A DNA stretch of 64,000 bases from Physcomitrium patens (Eukaryota > Streptophyta > Bryopsida > Funariales > Funariaceae). The notes below the pieces were generated by a model. It was not told the DNA's origin. It saw nothing but the letters and a program-made list of their open reading frames with translations, and did not search any database. The stretch spans positions 18,598,780-18,662,779 of the forward strand of contig NC_037253.1 in NCBI RefSeq assembly GCF_000002425.4, written 5' to 3'. Made by a program: the position numbers and the translations under genes. Below are positions 59,761-64,000 of the stretch, one piece after another; position 1 is the first letter of the stretch; each line of letters opens with the position of its first letter.

Positions 59761-62100
59761 GTGTGTGGGAGTGTGAGAGAGAGTGTAACATGCTATTTAA
59801 GAAGTTTGTTTTCCTCATGTCCTCGGTGTACTATGTGAAACTTCCATTGGAGATGTTGCCATTTCACTGCCTGTGTCTCTTAAAGAACCAGCAAGAAATC
59901 TAGGAAATTGAAGAAGAACTTGTGAAGTTTTAAACGCAACATTGGATCTTTTTCTTTTCTTTTCCACGAGAATGTATGAGCGGGAATAAGAGAATTTTAA
60001 ATTATTTTAAAGAAAAATCATTTTTGAAAGTGTGATTAAAATATAATTTAAATGGATTTGTACATTTTGTGTTTTAAATTCAAAGAGTTCAGCAATCATA
60101 GACTTCGGACTCTCATTTTTTATTTCTTCATTCTTTGTTTTTCTTTTTGTATTTCATTATTTTTGCAATTGCTATTTACATTTCAAACAGTAAAGGATAA
60201 AATAGAGATAGTGTAGGCTCTATTTCAATAAGTTCCATCAAAGTAGTAGCAATTCAAAATTATGTTTCAAATGCTTATAATGTTAGTGTTTAATGATTTT
60301 AATTTCTATCTTTATTTTTAAACACTATTCATATTTATATTCAACGTCTTCAAAACTCAACAAGTGTCATTCTACAATCTACATATGTCAACATATGCAT
60401 ATATATTGGTTGGCAGTTTTGAGCTTACTTAATTATGCATATTATAACTTATTTCAGGTAATAACAATTAATAATTCTAGCCAACTTATTCATTTTTTGT
60501 GTCATTTTAACTTTGATTTCACAAAAAAGATAATACTACTCTTAAATTATTATCTACAATTCAAATTTGAGCACCAAGATATTTCTTTACTGTTTTCCAA
60601 AAAACAAATTAAATAATTGATAAACCTTTTTTGGAAGGATCCAAAAACATTTGATAACACTTTTAAGATTATGTGATCATCATTCTTGTAAATTTGCTTA
60701 ATTAGTCCTGTAATGTCCTTTTTAAGGCGAGAGATACTGATCAAACCAAGTTTTTACACTTTGTCATGCTAAACCTCAAGTATATTGATTGCAATTTTAT
60801 AATTCTATTATAAAGTGTTGCAATTCCTATTTGTGATTTATATTTTTTTCCTCCATATTCAATTCCAAATTTTTATAAGATGAATACCAAGAAAACTCCA
60901 AATTGTCTTAAAAAACACAAAAATAAAAATCAGATGCAAAGAAAAGATTAAAACACCTCAATTGGTATTATTGAAGGGTCTTTTTAGATTTTATTATTAT
61001 TATTATTATTATATATATGGTACAATTAAGATCCTTATGGCCAAATCTACAGTCAAAGCTGTAAAATTATCTCAATCAAGTATCATGTGAGTTTAGAATA
61101 TTCTATCAAGACTATTGCAATTTAATCATGATACTTTAAAAATAAATCAAGACTTCCTCTATATTTACATAATGCAAAATATTAGAATAAAATATATCAT
61201 ATATTATCTTATTCTTGGTTTATTGAATTTTTATGATTACTTTCTAATTTTACAAAGTCTTATTTTCTAAATTAAAAATTATTTTTAATTTTTAACTAAT
61301 TTATTCAGTTAAATAATAGAAATTTACAATCTTATATTATATTCTCATATATTGGATTGATATTTTTAGTAGAAGTAGAATCAAATATAATTTTTTCCAA
61401 TTGTAAAGTAATTATATGACTTTTTGAAAATATTATTTTAAATTTATATACCAAGTTTAATTAATTTTTATGTCCCTTACAAAATCCTATTTTATAAAAA
61501 ATTTATAAAAATTATAATGAATATATGTATATATATATATATATATATATACATACAAGCATGCAGTGCCAAAGACATCTACATCACTTGAAGGAACAAA
61601 ATTAATTAGAAGCAACTAGAGCAAGTTAAATTCGTATTTTAGAAGTATACTCAAATATGGAACAATGGTTACATATTATTCATTTATCATCTTTAGAGAA
61701 TAAAAACTTAAAAAATATCTAAAATTACCATTAATTTTACATTAATTTTGGATTAAGGTCAATTCAAAATAAAGCATATTGGTAATTTTAAACATTTTGG
61801 ATCCAAATACTGTGTTATTGGTACAAAGTAGATTATTCGAACTGACAAATAAAAAATAATAGTAATAATAATAAATAGCACTTTTCTATGTTTCAGTCCT
61901 TCCAATATCTTGTGACACACAAAGACAACCAGAATTAAGACACTAAAAACCAAAGTTATCTAATTTTGCTAGATGCTTAGGAATTATTTCATCAAATACC
62001 ATATTACCTCATTATAGGTTTCTAAATAATACATACGTGAACACTAAGTAAAAAAAATCATTAATTGTTGCATCTCGATTAAATTTGAGCTGTTCTAAAC
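59761..62100. other. AT-rich intergenic region
   Basis: No gene recognised. A 107-codon frame (60293-60616) consists of Ile/Leu/Tyr/Asn-rich AT-derived sequence. (TTA)n at about 60995-61015 and (AT)n at 61521-61551 are simple repeats. Confidence 0.6.
61521..61551. repeat. (AT)n microsatellite
   Basis: An alternating AT tract of about 30 bases. Confidence 0.9.
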
Positions 62101-62109
62101 TCAATACAA

Positions 62110-62561
62110 TACGCCTGGAAGAGGCGCAAGGACCGAATGCTCATGATAGTAGAAATGGGAGCGCGTCGAAGGGTCGCGAACGACTCCAAATCCAAACGTG
62201 GTGACGTAACGACCGACGCGGCCGAACGCCTGCGCACCGCGAGTCCGCGGCGCCTGCCGGGTGGGGAGGCCTATCCGATGCGCGATGGATGAGACGTGTG
62301 CAGGCTGAATGTGTGGGTGCCGAGCGTAAACCCTGTTCTCAGCTCCAGCACATGTCGAGCAGATAGCGCATGCTTTTTTGTTGCATGCACAGCGGGTTCA
62401 GGTGCTGGTTTGACGCGCAGGGTCTCATTCAGACGCGAAGGCTAGTATTGTTGTGAAATGGTCCGACGTATTGTAGATTTCTGTTTTTGATTACACGTTT
62501 TTCAATTGTTTTCTTCTTTTTTCTTTTCTGGGAATTGTTTCGGGTTTAGCGAGAAGTAGAT
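62110..62561 (+). promoter_or_regulatory. GC-rich promoter and leader of the plastid-type gene
   Basis: A sharp rise in CpG content begins at about 62110 and is densest at 62160-62300. The leader before the ATG at 62562 is T-rich (TTTTCTTCTTTTTTCTTTTC near 62510). No clear TATA box. Confidence 0.5.
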
Positions 62562-63017
62562 ATGGCTGCTGTGTGTTGCCCAAGCACAGTGACCGTCGCA
62601 CTGCCTGGCTCTCATCGACCAGATTTGGGGCATTCTTATACTAGCCGCAGCTCGTTTGTGAGTCTTGGTCGCCCATGTTCTGGGTTGAAGCGTGATTTGA
62701 AATTGAGCGGAAAGAGCTCACAACGGGAGCGAGCGGAGTGCAGGGGGAGGGTTGTAGTGAGGCGACTCGGAGGGGTTAGAGCAGGACTGCCAGTCATTTC
62801 AAGCGTGCCTGTTTTGGGGCCTCTGGCGAATGCGGTCTTCAATCCTGTTCTGCTCTTCATAGTGTATGCCGCGGGAGCGTTTAGGTTTTACTCTGGTTTT
62901 AAGAAGACAACGTATGCTGACAATTCAGCTACGAAGATTAGCATGACAGCTCTATGGCCAGTGTTATTTATCGCATCGAAAGCGTATCGCAACAACTTCA
63001 AGAAGGCTGTTTCATGA
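62562..63017 (+). CDS. probable plastid-targeted small membrane protein, 151 aa
   Basis: Single open frame, MAAVCCPST start, TGA at 63015. The first 65-75 residues are Ser/Arg/Gly-rich and nearly free of acidic residues early on, like a chloroplast transit peptide, with a possible cleavage near the VVVRR segment. Two hydrophobic segments follow: about 84-108 (PLANAVFNPVLLFIVYAAGA) and about 127-140 (MTALWPVLFIASKAY). Between them is RFYSGFKKTTYADN, and the end is basic (YRNNFKKAVS). The layout suggests a small thylakoid or envelope protein of land plants. I do not recognise the family well enough to name it. Confidence 0.7.
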   Translation: MAAVCCPSTVTVALPGSHRPDLGHSYTSRSSFVSLGRPCSGLKRDLKLSGKSSQRERAECRGRVVVRRLGGVRAGLPVISSVPVLGPLANAVFNPVLLFIVYAAGAFRFYSGFKKTTYADNSATKISMTALWPVLFIASKAYRNNFKKAVS

Positions 63018-64000
63018 GGGGCCCGAGGAGGATGCGAGGGCATGCTTTGGGGTTAAAATTACATTGGAGCAATGTGTAGGATAATGGGACGTTTTAGGCT
63101 CGGAGCAACAGTGCGCAGAGTTTCGGTCAAATTACATTAGCAGCAGAAGCTAAAATTGTAGAGTACTTTGTATTTGTGCTAAAGATTTGGGCACATATAA
63201 GCGAAACGTGATACATTTAAGACACTTCAGCTGTGGTTTCCCTCGAATTCTTGATCTTGTCATGCTCACACAAATTTTGTTACAGAAACATTCGTATTGG
63301 ATCTTTATGGTTTTTGCTTTGACTATACTCCTGTTTTTTCTAGGCGGTAAAATCTTGCTTCGACACACGCAAAACTGCAGCAGAAATCATCCTTTACTTT
63401 CGAAGTGAGTCACCCGTTATATGTATGAACGTCGCAAATAGAATGTTGAAGAATTATTTTTCTGTAAAATCTACCTTAGAAGCTTGTAATTGATGTCCCT
63501 TGGGCTTGCTGAAACAGTGACTAGGTTTCCAGGTTTGTGGGGTTCCGGATGCCTTAGAAGATCCTTGTCAACATGAGACGAATCTTTCTGACGCGTCGAA
63601 ATCAAGCTGACATAACTTCTTAAATAGAGAGCATATTGAGACTTTCTTCAATTCCACACTATCCTAGGGAAAGATTGTACAAGAAAAGCCTGTGTAATCA
63701 AGCACTTGGGGCAGGATCTTGACCTCCATCTCAAACTGTCCAAACTATTCAGGTCTGCGAAATGACCTTGTCAGAAAAGCTGGTCTTGCTCCTGGCAAAC
63801 TTTTAGTTCCACATATGGAAGACTGCATGGTCAACCACAATGTATGGGTATATATGAGCCATCCTTGCCACACAATACAATGTCTGGATACTTTTGTGCG
63901 ATAGGCTACATGGCTTGCACTGTGGATAAGAGGAAGAGCACACGCCAGACCCTAGTTGGACAGATGAGATCTGCGTGTAAGTGTTGAGAGGCTTTTTTGG
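63018..64000. other. 3' flank of the plastid-type gene
   Basis: Balanced composition, so it may hold the 3' untranslated region and the edge of another transcription unit. Short frames (63187-63408, 63719-63904) show no family features. No gene is supported. Confidence 0.45.

Overview
The window reads as nuclear DNA of a land plant. Three intron-bearing or plastid-targeted plant-type genes sit at its right end with GC-rich promoters, and the other three quarters is very AT-rich DNA built from nested LTR retrotransposons. An early-diverging plant (moss, liverwort or lycophyte) fits best: the transposons are chromodomain Ty3/Gypsy elements, and a decayed DNA polymerase of nucleocytoplasmic large DNA virus (NCLDV) type is present, a kind of insertion reported before from moss and Selaginella genomes. 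The species cannot be fixed from sequence alone.

Left part (about 1-11.9 kb). This is an AT-rich tract holding broken coding sequence that does not look like a retroelement. On the minus strand at 1494-2560 is a family B DNA polymerase relic with recognisable fingers, palm and KKRY motifs. Further broken reading frames of unknown identity lie at 3440-4260 (+), 7400-7865 (-), 7880-8400 (+) and 8680-11460 (+). I read the whole as one old giant-virus insertion. It is interrupted by a GC-richer segment (5265-7040) and by a minus-oriented solo LTR (9230-10576).

Middle part (11.9-45.1 kb). This is a nest of LTR elements. Copy A (26591-34353) is the youngest: 561-bp LTRs, a perfect 5-bp target duplication, full gag-pro-RT-RNaseH-IN-chromodomain order, and an extra small reading frame after pol. 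Copy B is a minus-strand relative, cut into 14183-17222 and 25881-26450 by element C (17223-25880, 1.3-kb LTRs, tRNA-Trp type primer site). Element G (minus) has an LTR split by copy A, and that LTR carries an array of heat-shock-element-like repeats. Element F (35460-41649) has lost most of its reverse transcriptase. Element E (LTR at 11924-12917 with gag, and pol plus LTR at 41650-45086) is the oldest. A mosaic short element (D) sits inside copy A, and a Tc1/mariner transposase relic is cut by copy B. Almost all stops in the reading frames are CAA to TAA, CGA to TGA or TGG to TAG, i.e. the damage expected from deamination of methylated cytosine.

Right part (45.1-64 kb). After a gene-free AT-rich spacer come three genes. 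The first (49182-52068, +) encodes a Myb/SANT-like nuclear protein in five exons, 597 codons. The second (54608-58379, -) encodes a GeBP/GPL-type (DUF573) protein in six exons, 602 codons. The third (62562-63017, +) is a single-exon 151-residue protein that looks plastid-targeted with membrane segments. Exon junctions were worked out from splice sites and reading phase, and every junction used keeps the frame open. The first two genes are probably chromatin or transcription proteins; nothing in the sequence links the three into one pathway.
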